NCBI GenBank assembly: GCA_021532125.1
Contig: JADYUX010000007.1
Span: 1 to 64,000, forward strand
Reading direction: 5' to 3'
Origin: Arcanobacterium haemolyticum
GTDB lineage: Bacteria; Actinomycetota; Actinomycetes; Actinomycetales; Actinomycetaceae
DNA: 64,000 nt
The position numbers were made by a program, and so were the translations under genes. Below, piece by piece: positions 33,951 to 44,733 of the stretch; position 1 is the first letter of the stretch; each line of letters opens with the position of its first letter. Under the pieces are notes generated by a model. That model saw only the letters and a program-made list of their open reading frames with translations, was not told the origin of the DNA and did not search any database.

Positions 33951-35603
33951 ATGAACGAGGGCAATCCCGCCCGCGACGCGTGGGCCGCGGCCACAGAACT
34001 GCTGCGGGCTGAGGGAGCACTCTCAGATTCCCAAACAGCATTCGTGCGCATGGCACATCCACTCGCCACTGTCGACGACATTTTCATGATTGCTGTCGGC
34101 TCCGAGTTCGTAAAAACATGGATCGAGGAGCACGTCGCCGCTCCGATGACATCCAAACTCATCGCCATCCTCGGCCGCGATCTCCGCCTCGTTATTTCTG
34201 TTGATCCAAGCATCACCGAAATGTCTGCAACCGCAGCCCAACCCTCGTCGCCCGCCCCACACCAGGCACCGGCATCGTCGCCCGCCCAGCAAACTGTTGT
34301 TCCGAAGGCGCCCCACCACCTCCCACTCGAACACCCCGCTTCCGGGAACGAGCCCGAGGCACCTGCGTTCACCCCGAACTTCGCCGCCCCGCCAGCAAAC
34401 TTCACCCATGACTCGTCGTTCGATAACAACGAACCGCGCGAAACATACGTGGACTACTACGAAAACCAACTCACGCCAGATATCCATGATTTTGGCGCAG
34501 ATGAAGGGAGCCTCAACCCGTCGGGGCCTTCCGCACAAGAACTCGAGGAATTGGCAACGAACGCGCGCCTCAATCCGCGCTACACCTTCGACAACTTTGT
34601 TATGGGTGAGTCCAACAGAATCGCCCGTGCGGCTTCCCTCATCGTTGCTGAAGCACCAGGAACGGCCTACAACCCCCTGTTCTTCTATTCAGATTCCGGG
34701 ATGGGTAAAACCCACCTCATGCACGCCATCGGCAACTACGCTCTCCGCCTCTACCCGCACATCAAAGTGCGCTACATCAGTGCCGAAGAGTTCACGAATG
34801 CCTTTATTAACGCGATCCGCGACGGCAAGCAGGCAGAATTCAAAGATCAGTACCGCGGCGTAGATATCCTCCTCATCGACGACATCCAGTTCATTGGCGG
34901 CCGTACGACCATCATGGAGGAGTTCTTCCATACGTTTAACGCGCTCACCAACGCCAATAAGCAGATCGTCATTACCTCTGACGTTGCTCCCAACCTTCTC
35001 AACGGCTTTGAGGAGCGAATGCTTTCGCGTTTTAACTCTGGACTCTCCGCCAACATCGACCGACCGAATCTCGAAACACGAATTGCGATCTTGGAAAAGA
35101 AGGCCGGCGCTGACGGCATCGATGTTCCTCGCGCTGTTCACGAATACATCGCGTCGCACATGACGACGAATATCCGCGAGATGGAAGGTGCATTACGACG
35201 AGTCACTGCTTTCGCCGATTTGTCGAATCAGCCAGTCGATTCCACGTTGGCCGAGATGGTTCTCAAAGATCTCATCACCAATCCTGACTCTGTCGAAGTA
35301 ACCGCGAGCCTCATCATGGGGCAGGCTGCGGATTATTTTGAGATTTCCATCGACGATCTGAAATCTCCTGACCGTTCGCGAGCCGTGGCGACAGCTCGAC
35401 AGATCGCCATGTATCTCTGCCGGGAGATGACCGATCTTTCCTTGCCGAAAGTCGGGGAGATTTTCGGCGGGCGTGACCACACCACTGTGCTTCATGCCTG
35501 CAAAAAGATTGATAAGCAGATGTCCGAGAAACAGACCACGTATAACCAGGTTTCTGAGCTCACGAGCAGGATTCGCCAGGCCGCGCAGCATCGCGAAGGC
35601 TGA
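33951..35603 (+). CDS. dnaA: Chromosomal replication initiator protein DnaA
   Basis: Encodes 550 residues. Domain I (1-85) is followed by a long Pro/Ala-rich domain II to about 200. The AAA+ domain has Walker A around 247-256 (YSDSGMGKTHL) and Walker B LLIDDIQFIGG. Domain IV has the DNA-binding signature GGRDHTTVLHACKKI near the end. It binds DnaA boxes and melts oriC. The first Gly of the Walker A loop is Ser here. The ATG at 33951 has GAGGAG five bases upstream. Both flanking intergenic regions carry DnaA boxes. Confidence 0.97.
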   Translation: MNEGNPARDAWAAATELLRAEGALSDSQTAFVRMAHPLATVDDIFMIAVGSEFVKTWIEEHVAAPMTSKLIAILGRDLRLVISVDPSITEMSATAAQPSSPAPHQAPASSPAQQTVVPKAPHHLPLEHPASGNEPEAPAFTPNFAAPPANFTHDSSFDNNEPRETYVDYYENQLTPDIHDFGADEGSLNPSGPSAQELEELATNARLNPRYTFDNFVMGESNRIARAASLIVAEAPGTAYNPLFFYSDSGMGKTHLMHAIGNYALRLYPHIKVRYISAEEFTNAFINAIRDGKQAEFKDQYRGVDILLIDDIQFIGGRTTIMEEFFHTFNALTNANKQIVITSDVAPNLLNGFEERMLSRFNSGLSANIDRPNLETRIAILEKKAGADGIDVPRAVHEYIASHMTTNIREMEGALRRVTAFADLSNQPVDSTLAEMVLKDLITNPDSVEVTASLIMGQAADYFEISIDDLKSPDRSRAVATARQIAMYLCREMTDLSLPKVGEIFGGRDHTTVLHACKKIDKQMSEKQTTYNQVSELTSRIRQAAQHREG

Positions 35604-36613
35604 GGGCTGGCCGATCAACTAGCGCACTTTTTCGGCCTGTTTGAGGGCACCGTCTATTTTCTGGGCAGCAGCCGTAGGTATCTATGCTGAGGCCTTGCCA
35701 CCTGCCGGACGACGACAGCGTCGCGCCTGGGATATAGCCGTATCGGCACAATCCGTCCGTATAAGCAGTCAGAAATCTGTGTTGCACGGCGTGGGCTCGG
35801 CGTATCTGCACGAGCGGATGTGCGATCCAAGGCGCAGAAGCACAAGAACAACGCCTGTACCGCATGGGGCCGCCACGTGCCAATGAGCTCTCCCACGTGC
35901 TGTCATCGTTGTATCTATGCGTTGCAAGCAGATGACGCGGGAGCGCACTCTCCTATGAGCTGTCATCGTTGATTCGGGGAGCTGATACCTCATTTCCTGT
36001 GATGCGAAGTCCCGAAAACGGCTCTACATCGCGGAAAATGACATATTTTCGTCGTTTCCACAGGGATTGTGTAATTCGTGTTGGCATCTACGGAAAATCT
36101 GCGGATAAATCTGTGAAAACAGTGGATGTGGACAAGTCGAAAATGTTTCATCCACAATCCCCAGAGTTTATCCACAGGCCAAATCAGGGGTTTTACACAC
36201 TACAATGACGCATTCTCACGCCGATTCGAACAAGTTTCCACAGGTTCCACACCACCTACTACTGCAACTACCTAATAAAAGACAGACCTGAAACGTTCTG
36301 TCGCCGACTGACCTGAGCGACAACGCACACGGGGACGCGGCGCACACCCTGCATCCAGTTCGTCGTAACAAAAGCTGTCCCGTCATTCGTTGAATCACAG
36401 TTTTTGTCATTGACGGCGACGAATAACAAACTTTCTGCCACAAACAACAAAGACGTAGGCAATGTGAGTACCGATGACGAGACACCTGAAGCCTCTGCAC
36501 CAACGTGCCGATCTTCGTCGTCGTCCCCACCAAACTTGAACATCAAGATGTGCCACATGCCCGCACTCGCGTAGAGTTACAGAAGTTGGTTTTGTTACAA
36601 GAAAGGTTCGCCA
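35604..36613. promoter_or_regulatory. dnaA-dnaN intergenic region, probable oriC
   Basis: About 1 kb without a supported gene. DnaA boxes cluster at 36050-36240: TTATCCACA at 36168-36176 (perfect), TGTGGACAA at 36127-36135 (the mycobacterial TTGTCCACA type), and one-mismatch sites TGCGGATAA at 36100-36108 and TCATCCACA at 36148-36156, with further TTTCCACA-like words at 36055 and 36235. Position between dnaA and dnaN is the standard actinobacterial oriC. A short direct repeat GCTGTCATCGTTG occurs twice near 35899 and 35959. Confidence 0.85.
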
Positions 36614-37747
36614 GTGAAGCTTCGGGTTGAACACGACGTATTCGCCGACGCAGTTTCGTGGGTAGCGCGCACGATTCCGTCGCGTCCTTCGCTTCCGGTC
36701 CTCGCAGGTATCAGGATCGAAGCGTCCACCGACGGCACAATTGCCCTGAGCTCGTACGACCCGGACATCACCTCGAATGCTGTCATTCAGGCAGATGTCG
36801 ACGAACCAGGTGAAATTCTTGTCAATGGCCGCCTGCTTTCCGATTTTGCTAAGGCACTTCCCAACCGAGCTATCGAGATGGAAACGCAAGGATCGAAGCT
36901 CGAAATTGTCTGCGCGTCGTCGCATATCTCCATGCAATCAATGCCGCTTGAGGATTACCCTGAAGCGCCACAGATGCCGGAAGTAGCAGGAACCATCGAC
37001 GGTGCACTTTTCCAAGAAGCCGTCTCACAGGTGGTCACGGCCGCATCAAACGACGACACTCTGCCGCTCCTCGTCTCCGTCTGCATCGAAATCGATGGTG
37101 CAAACATCTCACTCATGGCGACAGACCGCTACCGCCTCGCCGTCCGCGACCTCACATGGGAACCGACAGATCCGAGCATCAACGAACGTATCCTCGTGCG
37201 CGCCTCTCGCCTCTCGGATATCGCTAAAGCCCTCGGATCAGTAGGCAAAGTCGAGGTCTCGATCGATAACTCCGGCCGCGCAGGACTCATCGGCTTCTCA
37301 GCGGCAGGCCGCGAAAACGTTGCTCGCCTCATCGACGGTGACTACCCGCAAGTGCGCGGCCTCTTCCCGCTCGACATGAATGGCTACGCAGTAGTCGGCC
37401 GCCAAGAACTCCTCGACGCTCTCAAGCGTGCTCGCCTCGTCGTCGAAAAGAACTCAGCAGTACGCCTCTCCTTCAGCGAAGGCCAAGTGATTCTTGAAGC
37501 AGGGCAAGGAGACAACGCCCAAACGAGTGAAGCCCTTGAGGCATACCTCAACGGAGAAGACATCACCATGGCGTTCAACCCTGGCTTCCTCCAGGAAGGG
37601 CTAGCCGCAGTGGGTTCGGACTTCATCCGGGTATCTTTCACCCACCCGACGAAACCTGCAGTCATGACCGCCCAAGACAAGCTCGAAGGCGACGACTCCA
37701 CACAGTTCCGACTCCTCCAGATGCCGATTCGCATCTACGGCGGCTAA
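36614..37747 (+). CDS. dnaN: DNA polymerase III beta sliding clamp
   Basis: Encodes 377 residues of three clamp domains: MKLRVEHDVFADAVSWVART at the start, LPLLVSVCIEIDGANISLMA and TDRYRLAVRDL in the middle, and the C-terminal LQMPIRIYGG. The dimer ring tethers polymerase to DNA. The start is a GTG with GAAAGG upstream. It is followed after 18 bp by recF. Confidence 0.97.
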   Translation: MKLRVEHDVFADAVSWVARTIPSRPSLPVLAGIRIEASTDGTIALSSYDPDITSNAVIQADVDEPGEILVNGRLLSDFAKALPNRAIEMETQGSKLEIVCASSHISMQSMPLEDYPEAPQMPEVAGTIDGALFQEAVSQVVTAASNDDTLPLLVSVCIEIDGANISLMATDRYRLAVRDLTWEPTDPSINERILVRASRLSDIAKALGSVGKVEVSIDNSGRAGLIGFSAAGRENVARLIDGDYPQVRGLFPLDMNGYAVVGRQELLDALKRARLVVEKNSAVRLSFSEGQVILEAGQGDNAQTSEALEAYLNGEDITMAFNPGFLQEGLAAVGSDFIRVSFTHPTKPAVMTAQDKLEGDDSTQFRLLQMPIRIYGG

Positions 37748-37765
37748 CGAGGCTGATGGACAAGC

Positions 37766-39007
37766 GTGTACCTGACAGATCTCGCGCTCTCGGATTTTCG
37801 ATCCTATGAGCAGGTAGTTCTTTCGCTGCGCCCAGGGGTCACTGTATTCGTTGGCGAAAACGGACAAGGCAAAACAAACATCGTCGAGGCGATCGCATAC
37901 CTCGCGACGTTGAGATCACACAGAGTCGCATCAGACAACGCGCTCATCCGCCAAGGAGCAAACGCCGGGGTCGTGCGTGCGCGCCTCATGCACGGCGATC
38001 ACCCCACAACAGTAGAAGTTGAAATCTATGCAGGCCGAGCGAACCGAGCACGCGTCAATCGTGGAGCCGTCCGGCCAGTCGAAATTCTCGGAAACGTGCG
38101 CGCCGTACTTTTTGCCCCTGAAGATCTCGAACTGGTGCGCGGCGACCCAGGAGTGCGCCGCCGATTCCTCGACGACATCATGGTGCAGCTACGCCCGCGC
38201 ATGGCTTCGGTCCTCTCGGAGTACGAGAAGGTGGCACGCCAGCGCGCCGCCCTCCTCAAAAGCACCGGGGCTCGGCGCCGGCGCGGGGCAAGCGTCGACG
38301 AAGGCGCGATCGACGTGTGGGATGCTCAGCTTGCACGCCTCGGAGCACAGATCACGCAGGGCCGCGCGGGAATTATCGCGGCCCTGCGTCCGCTCGTTGC
38401 ACGGGCGTACACACTGGTGTCGGGAGACCGAGGCCATGCGCGCATCGATTATCTGGCGAGCGCCACGAAGGGAAGTTTTACACTGCCGACTGCGCAGGAA
38501 CTCCTCAATTCGGAGGAGGCCGAGGCTCAAGTAAGTGCACATGAAGCTGAGATGGCCGATGTGGATGCACTTGAGGCACAGATGAGGTCAGCTTTGCTGG
38601 AGCGCCGCGACCAGGAGATTGACCGTGGCGTAAACCTGGTCGGGCCACACCGCGATGAGCTCGTGCTATCACTCGGAACACTGCCCGCGAAGGGCTTTGC
38701 CTCCCACGGGGAATCGTGGAGTTATGCCTTGGCTTTGCGTTTAGGTTCGTGGGAGCTCCTGCGCGCGGATGCTTCGGGTGAATGGGCGGACGACGGCGAG
38801 CCGATCCTCATTCTTGACGACGTTTTTGCTGAGCTTGATTCGCGCCGGCGCGCCCGTCTTGTCGAGCTAGTGCGTGAAGCTGACCAGGTGTTTGTCACGG
38901 CGGCTGTGGGCGACGATGTGCCCGACAACCTCGACGGAGAGCGCTTTCATGTTCACGCTGGTGTCGTGACGCCGGATGAAGCAACGAGTGAGCCTTCGCG
39001 AGGGTAG
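37766..39007 (+). CDS. recF: DNA replication and repair protein RecF
   Basis: Encodes 413 residues of an SMC-like ATPase. Walker A is VGENGQGKTNIVEAIAYL, the signature is SHGESWSYALALRLG and Walker B is EPILILDDVFAELD. RecF helps load RecA at gaps with RecO and RecR. Starts at GTG directly after dnaN and ends two bases before dciA, so dnaN-recF-dciA is one transcription unit. The C-terminal tail is slightly longer than usual. Confidence 0.95.
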   Translation: MYLTDLALSDFRSYEQVVLSLRPGVTVFVGENGQGKTNIVEAIAYLATLRSHRVASDNALIRQGANAGVVRARLMHGDHPTTVEVEIYAGRANRARVNRGAVRPVEILGNVRAVLFAPEDLELVRGDPGVRRRFLDDIMVQLRPRMASVLSEYEKVARQRAALLKSTGARRRRGASVDEGAIDVWDAQLARLGAQITQGRAGIIAALRPLVARAYTLVSGDRGHARIDYLASATKGSFTLPTAQELLNSEEAEAQVSAHEAEMADVDALEAQMRSALLERRDQEIDRGVNLVGPHRDELVLSLGTLPAKGFASHGESWSYALALRLGSWELLRADASGEWADDGEPILILDDVFAELDSRRRARLVELVREADQVFVTAAVGDDVPDNLDGERFHVHAGVVTPDEATSEPSRG

Positions 39008-39009
39008 CC

Positions 39010-39618
39010 GTGGCGAGTTCGAAGGTTGAGGCTGCGCGGCTACGTGCCGCAGAAGAAAACGGGGACATTCTTGCCTTGCGCGCCCTTGATCGCGTTCGCG
39101 AGGCTGCTTTCGCTCGCGGTTACACGCGAACCCGCTCGCCGAGCGCTGCTCACAAGGCTCGTGCGATTGAACAAAACACGGTGGAGGAACCACTTGGCGA
39201 CGAAGTGTGGTCGCCAGGGCCTGGTTGGGGGGACGTCGGTTCGGGGCCGCGCCCATCGCGCCGTGATCCGCATCCGATCGGTGAAGTCCTCCAACGCTTC
39301 ATCCGCGATAAGGGGTGGACTCAGCGCCTTGAGGTCGCGTCTGTGACTGCGCGTTGGCCTCAGATCGTTGGCCCGAACGTGGCGAAACATGTTGTCGTCG
39401 AGAATTTTGACGACGAGGGCGTGCTGACTCTGCGTGCGTCATCCTCGTCGTGGGAGGCGCAGATTCGCGCGCTTTTATCGACGTTGGAGCAGAAAATTGC
39501 CGACGAAGTTGGTGTGGACGCGGTGAAGAAGATCGTGGTGTTGGGGCCTGCGCGCCCCTCGTGGAAGCACGGGCGTTTTTCGGTACCGGGGCGCGGCCCT
39601 CGCGATACCTACGGATGA
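39010..39618 (+). CDS. DciA-like protein (DUF721)
   Basis: Encodes 202 residues. The DUF721 domain occupies about 95-185 (HPIGEVLQRFIRDKGWTQRL, WPQIVGPNVAKHVVVENFDD, LTLRASSSSWEAQIRALLST). A disordered N-terminus precedes it. DUF721 proteins of this locus are related to DciA, which loads the replicative helicase in bacteria lacking DnaC. Same position as Rv0004 between recF and gyrB. Confidence 0.9.
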   Translation: MASSKVEAARLRAAEENGDILALRALDRVREAAFARGYTRTRSPSAAHKARAIEQNTVEEPLGDEVWSPGPGWGDVGSGPRPSRRDPHPIGEVLQRFIRDKGWTQRLEVASVTARWPQIVGPNVAKHVVVENFDDEGVLTLRASSSSWEAQIRALLSTLEQKIADEVGVDAVKKIVVLGPARPSWKHGRFSVPGRGPRDTYG

Positions 39619-39863
39619 CGTTCGTGAGAGATTCGTCCGCCTAGGTGTGGTCACGGTGTGAAACGACTTCGTCGTTCGTCGTCCCTCATGCGGTGAAGTG
39701 GCGTGATCTTGCCGCCTCCGAGGTGATCCAATATCGGAAAACATGCCAATTTGAGCTAGAATAGACGCTGCGGCATTTTGCGTAGGTCCCTACCGAAACC
39801 GCAGTGAACATGACTGGAAGCCATTTTGGCGATCCTCGTCGAACGCGAAGGAGAAGCTCGGAC

Positions 39864-41987
39864 GTGTCAGAAAACGTGTCGAACGCACCGGAGCCCCAAA
39901 ATTCTGGGGCAACACCCGAAGCGGCAAACGCCGCAGCCGAAAATGCTCCAACAGAGCACGTCCAGCACGTTGGTGAAGTCTCCAAGACCCAATCATACGA
40001 CGCCTCGAACATCACCGTTCTCGAAGGCCTTGAAGCTGTGCGCAAGCGCCCTGGAATGTACATCGGTTCCACAGGTGAACGCGGACTCCACCACCTCGTC
40101 TACGAAGTCGTTGATAACGCTGTCGACGAAGCCCTCGCCGGCTACTGCGACCACATCGAGGTGACAATCCGAGCTGACGGAGGAATCAGCGTCGTCGATA
40201 ACGGCCGCGGCATCCCTGTCGACGACCACCCCACCGAGCACCGCCCCGCTGTTGAAGTCGTCATGACGATCCTTCACGCCGGCGGCAAGTTCGGCCAAGG
40301 CGGATACGCAGTCTCCGGCGGCTTGCACGGCGTGGGCGTTTCTGTCGTGAACGCCCTCTCCACTCGCATGGAAACCGAAGTGAAGCGTGATGGCTACGTG
40401 TGGCGCATCGCCTTCGAAAACGGTGTGCCTGTCGCCCCACTTGAGCGCGGCGAACGCACCGACGAAACCGGTACAAAGCAGACCTTCTGGGCCAACCCCG
40501 ACATCTTCGAAACCACGACGTACGATTTCGAGACACTTCGTCGTCGTTTCCACCAAATGTCCTTCCTCAACAAGGACCTTCGCATCACCCTCATCGACGA
40601 ACGCCCGGACGCCGTAGCCGACGGCGACGAAGTTACCGGCGACGAAGCAGGAGAAAGCGACGAGCCCAAGGCCGGCCACCGCGAAATCTCCTACCGCTAC
40701 TCGGGCGGCCTCCTCGACTACGTCAAGTACCTCAACACGACGAAGAAGGTAGAAGTCGTCCACCCGGATGTCATCTACTTCGAAGCAGAAGATACCGAGA
40801 AGAAGATCCAATGCGAAGTCGCCCTTCAATGGACGTCGGCGTACTCCGAGTCGGTTAATACCTTCGCCAACACCATTAACACCACCGAAGGCGGAACACA
40901 CGAAGAAGGGTTCCGTGCAGCGCTCACCTCGGTAATCAACAAGTACGCTCGCGACAAGGGCCTCCTCAAAGACAAAGATCCGAACCTCTCCGGTGAGGAC
41001 ATCCGCGAAGGCCTCACCGCGATCATCTCCGTCAAGCTCGGAAACCCGCAGTTCGAAGGTCAGACGAAGACGAAGCTCGGCAACACCGAAGCACGCACCT
41101 TCGTCCAGCAGCAGGTCTACGCCAACCTCACCGATTGGCTCGACATGCACCCGAGCGAAGCAAAGGACATCATCCGCAAAGCCACCCAGGCTTTCGCTGC
41201 GCGCGCAGCCGCACGCAAGGCCCGCGAGGCGACCCGCCGCAAGAGCGTCCTCGAATCTGCGTCCATGCCCGGCAAGCTCAAAGACTGCACCTCCCGCAAC
41301 CCTGAAGAATGTGAAATCTTCATTGTTGAGGGTGATTCCGCAGGTGGTTCCGCCGTTAATGGCCGCGACCCGAAGCATCAGGCAATCATGCCGATTCGAG
41401 GAAAAATCCTCAACGTAGAAAAGGCGCGCCTCGATCGCGCGCTCTCCTCCGACACGATCCAAGGCCTCATCACCGCCTTCGGCACGGGAATTGGCGACGA
41501 CTTCGACATCGCCAAACTCCGTTACCACAAGATCGTTTTCATGGCTGACGCCGACGTGGACGGCTCGCACATCGCGACACTCCTCCTCACACTCGTCTAC
41601 CGCTACATGCGGCCCCTCGTGGAGAATGGGCACGTCTACCTCGCCATGCCACCGCTCTACCGCATCAAGTGGACGAACGCCCCTCACGACTACGTGTTCT
41701 CCGACCGAGAGCGCGACGAAAAGCTCGTCGAAGGCAAGGAAAAAGGCTGGCGCCTCCCCAAGGACGAAAGCCAGCGTATCCAGCGCTACAAGGGTCTGGG
41801 TGAAATGAACGCCTCCGAACTGTGGGAGACGACAATGGACCCCAACCACCGCACACTCAAGCAGGTTTCGATCGGTGAAGCCGCTGCCACCGACGAAACA
41901 TTCTCGGTGCTCATGGGTGAGGACGTGGAATCCCGCCGATCCTTCATCCAGCGCAACGCGCACGACGTCCGCTTCCTCGACATCTGA
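39864..41987 (+). CDS. gyrB: DNA gyrase subunit B
   Basis: Encodes about 707 residues. The GHKL ATPase has [30 protein letters not shown] and [19 protein letters not shown]. The TOPRIM region has [18 protein letters not shown] and the C-terminal [20 protein letters not shown]. An acidic insert follows [15 protein letters not shown]. It powers supercoiling with GyrA. I chose the GTG at 39864 (AAGGAG ten bases upstream); frame-internal starts at 39804 and 39810 exist but lack ribosome sites. A short leader hairpin GTAGG-TC-CCTAC (39782-39793) lies upstream. Confidence 0.96.
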   Translation: MSENVSNAPEPQNSGATPEAANAAAENAPTEHVQHVGEVSKTQSYDASNITVLEGLEAVRKRPGMYIGSTGERGLHHLVYEVVDNAVDEALAGYCDHIEVTIRADGGISVVDNGRGIPVDDHPTEHRPAVEVVMTILHAGGKFGQGGYAVSGGLHGVGVSVVNALSTRMETEVKRDGYVWRIAFENGVPVAPLERGERTDETGTKQTFWANPDIFETTTYDFETLRRRFHQMSFLNKDLRITLIDERPDAVADGDEVTGDEAGESDEPKAGHREISYRYSGGLLDYVKYLNTTKKVEVVHPDVIYFEAEDTEKKIQCEVALQWTSAYSESVNTFANTINTTEGGTHEEGFRAALTSVINKYARDKGLLKDKDPNLSGEDIREGLTAIISVKLGNPQFEGQTKTKLGNTEARTFVQQQVYANLTDWLDMHPSEAKDIIRKATQAFAARAAARKAREATRRKSVLESASMPGKLKDCTSRNPEECEIFIVEGDSAGGSAVNGRDPKHQAIMPIRGKILNVEKARLDRALSSDTIQGLITAFGTGIGDDFDIAKLRYHKIVFMADADVDGSHIATLLLTLVYRYMRPLVENGHVYLAMPPLYRIKWTNAPHDYVFSDRERDEKLVEGKEKGWRLPKDESQRIQRYKGLGEMNASELWETTMDPNHRTLKQVSIGEAAATDETFSVLMGEDVESRRSFIQRNAHDVRFLDI

Positions 41988-42002
41988 CAAGGCTGATACC
42001 TA

Positions 42003-44717
42003 GTGACTGACGAAATGAACAACGAAGAGAGCACCTTCCAGCACGGTGCCATCATGGACGTCGATCTCCAGCGCGAGATGGAGAAGTCCTACCTCGACTA
42101 CGCAATGTCGGTGATCGTCGGGCGCGCGCTCCCAGATGTGCGCGACGGCATGAAACCCGTACACCGTCGAGTTCTCTACGCCATGTACGACGGCGGTTAC
42201 CGCCCCGACAACTCCTTCTCGAAGTCCGCGAAGATCGTCGGCGACGTCATGGGCCACTACCATCCCCACGGCGACGCGGCCATTTACGATACGCTCGTGC
42301 GCCTCGTCCAGCCGTGGGCAATGCGCTACCCCCTCGTAGCGGGCCAAGGCAACTTCGGCACCCCTGGCGACCTCGGCGCTGCAGCACCTCGATACACCGA
42401 GGCAAAAATGGCGCCACTCGCCCTCGAAATGGTGCGCGACATCAAAGAAGATACCGTCGATTTCGAACCGAACTACGACGGCTCACTCATGGAGCCCGTC
42501 GTACTCACTGCCCGCTTCCCCAACCTCCTCGTCAACGGCTCCGAAGGTATCGCGGTCGGCATGGCCACCCGCATCCCGCCGCACAACCTTCGTGAAGTCA
42601 ACGAAGGCGTGCAGTGGTACCTCCAAAACCCGGAAGCCACAAAGGAAGAACTCCTCGCCCAGCTCATGCTCCGCATCAAGGGCCCAGACTTCCCCACCGG
42701 CGCAACAATCCTCGGCACCAAGGACATCGAGGACATGTACCGCACCGGCCACGGTTCGATCACACAGCGCGCCGTCGTGGAGGTCGACGAAATCCAGGGC
42801 CGCCAATGCCTCGTCATTTCTGATCTTCCTTACCAAGTCAATCCCGACCGACTCCTCGACAAGATGGTCGAAGGCATTAAGGATGGTCGCCTCCCCGGAA
42901 TCGCCGATATCCGCGACGAAACCTCTGGGCGCGCCGGCCAGCGCATCGTCGTCGTCCTCAAGAAGGATGCCGTAGCCAAGGTTGTCCTCAACAACCTCTA
43001 CAAGCACACGCAGCTTCAGAACAACTTCCCGGCCAACATGCTTGCGCTCGTCGACGGCGTACCGCGCACCCTCTCCCTTGACGGCTTCGTGCGCCACTGG
43101 GTGAACCACCAGATGATCGTCATCCAGCGCCGCACACAATACCGCCTCAACGAAGCGCTCAAGCGCCTCCACATCTTGGAGGGCTACCTTAAAGCACTCG
43201 ACCAGCTCGACGAAGTAATTGCACTCATTCGTCGCTCCCCAACCGTGGACGAGGCACGCGAAGGCCTCATGCAGCTCCTCGACATCGACGCCGACCAGGC
43301 AAACGCGATCCTTGAGATGCAGCTACGACGCCTCGCAGCCCTCGAACGCCAGAAGATTCTCGACGAATACGAGGACAAAGTCCGCCTTGTCACCGACTAC
43401 CGCGACATCCTCGCGCGCCCCGAGCGCCAGCGCACAATCATCTCCGAGGAACTCCAAGCTATCGTTGACCGTTACGGCGACGATCGTCGCACAACAATCC
43501 TCCCCTTCAACGGCGAAATGACCGTCGAAGACCTCATTCCCGAGGACGACGTCGTCGTCACCATCACCCGAGGCGGCTTCGTCAAGCGCACCAAGGTGAG
43601 CGAATACCGCGCACAACACCGCGGCGGAAAAGGAATCAAGGGAACGTCGTTGCGTGGCGACGACGTCGTGGAACACTTCGGTGTTTCCTCCACACACGAC
43701 TGGCAGCTACTTTTCACCAATTTCGGCCGTGTCTACCGCATCAAGGGATATGAACTCCCCGAAGGTGGCCGCGATGCGCGCGGGCAGCATGTGGCGAACC
43801 TCCTCGCATTCCAGCCCGGTGAAACGATCGCCTCGGTCATTACGTTGAAGAACTATGAACAGGCCGACTACCTCGTCCTTGCAACAGCAGACGGCCTCGT
43901 GAAGAAGACCCGCCTAAGCGAATACGACTCCGCACGCACAGGTGGCCTCATCGCCATCAAATTGCGCGAGCATGTCGACGGCACAACCGATCAAGTTGTC
44001 GCGGCAGCACTCGTCAACGAAGGCGACGATCTTCTGCTCGTCTCGCGGCAAGGCCAGTCGCTGCGCTTCACCGCCGATAACGACGCACTCCGCGCCATGA
44101 GCCGCGCAGCCTCCGGCGTCATCGGCATGAAGTTCCGCGAAGGCGACTCACTGCTTGCCATGGAAGTCGTGCGCCCCGATTCGGAAGTATTCGTCGTCAC
44201 CGAAGGTGGATTTGCCAAGCGCACCAGCGTCGACGAATACCGCCGCCAAGGACGCTCCGGATTCGGCATCAAGGTGGCCAAGATTACCGAAGCGCGTGGC
44301 GAACTCGTCGGCGCCCTCATCACCCACGAAGGTGAAGAGGTCATGGTCATCATGGAATCCGGCAAGGTCATGCGTTCATCGGTCGACGAAGTCTCCCTCA
44401 CCGGACGCAACACACAAGGCGTCACATTTACACGCCCCGACGACGGTGACCGCATCATCGCCATCGCACGCAACGCCGAATCTGAACTCGACGACGAACT
44501 CGACGAGAACGCCGCGGCTGATACCGAGGCAGTTGTCGAAGGGCAAGGTGCGGCAAGTACTGATCCAGGAGAAGCTATCGCACATCCAGCGGAAAGCAGC
44601 GGAGAAGGCAGCGCCGCCCAGGCGGAAACGGTAGCCTTTGACGTAGCAGAAGCTGAGACGGACGGAACCGATACAGAATCGGACGTCAGCACCAGCTCGG
44701 ATGGCAGCAACGACTGA
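42003..44717 (+). CDS. gyrA: DNA gyrase subunit A
   Basis: Encodes 904 residues. The catalytic Tyr131 lies in [11 protein letters not shown]. The quinolone-determining region reads [14 protein letters not shown], with Ala92 and Ala93 where E. coli has Ser83-Ala84, and Asp96 matching Asp87. The C-terminal beta-pinwheel has the GyrA box [10 protein letters not shown] 70-residue acidic tail rich in Asp/Glu/Ser ends the protein. With GyrB it introduces negative supercoils. Starts 15 bp after gyrB at a GTG, so they form an operon. Confidence 0.97.
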   Translation: MTDEMNNEESTFQHGAIMDVDLQREMEKSYLDYAMSVIVGRALPDVRDGMKPVHRRVLYAMYDGGYRPDNSFSKSAKIVGDVMGHYHPHGDAAIYDTLVRLVQPWAMRYPLVAGQGNFGTPGDLGAAAPRYTEAKMAPLALEMVRDIKEDTVDFEPNYDGSLMEPVVLTARFPNLLVNGSEGIAVGMATRIPPHNLREVNEGVQWYLQNPEATKEELLAQLMLRIKGPDFPTGATILGTKDIEDMYRTGHGSITQRAVVEVDEIQGRQCLVISDLPYQVNPDRLLDKMVEGIKDGRLPGIADIRDETSGRAGQRIVVVLKKDAVAKVVLNNLYKHTQLQNNFPANMLALVDGVPRTLSLDGFVRHWVNHQMIVIQRRTQYRLNEALKRLHILEGYLKALDQLDEVIALIRRSPTVDEAREGLMQLLDIDADQANAILEMQLRRLAALERQKILDEYEDKVRLVTDYRDILARPERQRTIISEELQAIVDRYGDDRRTTILPFNGEMTVEDLIPEDDVVVTITRGGFVKRTKVSEYRAQHRGGKGIKGTSLRGDDVVEHFGVSSTHDWQLLFTNFGRVYRIKGYELPEGGRDARGQHVANLLAFQPGETIASVITLKNYEQADYLVLATADGLVKKTRLSEYDSARTGGLIAIKLREHVDGTTDQVVAAALVNEGDDLLLVSRQGQSLRFTADNDALRAMSRAASGVIGMKFREGDSLLAMEVVRPDSEVFVVTEGGFAKRTSVDEYRRQGRSGFGIKVAKITEARGELVGALITHEGEEVMVIMESGKVMRSSVDEVSLTGRNTQGVTFTRPDDGDRIIAIARNAESELDDELDENAAADTEAVVEGQGAASTDPGEAIAHPAESSGEGSAAQAETVAFDVAEAETDGTDTESDVSTSSDGSND

Positions 44718-44733
44718 AGGTAATGGAGCAGCA

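Noticed and set aside
40607-40680. Acidic stretch in gyrB considered as an intein or insertion
   Set aside because: Only about 20 residues long and without intein motifs; it looks like a tolerated surface loop.
39993-41990. 665-codon open frame antisense to gyrB
   Set aside because: It mirrors gyrB codon positions exactly and has no ribosome site or family resemblance; long antisense frames are expected in biased-codon genes.
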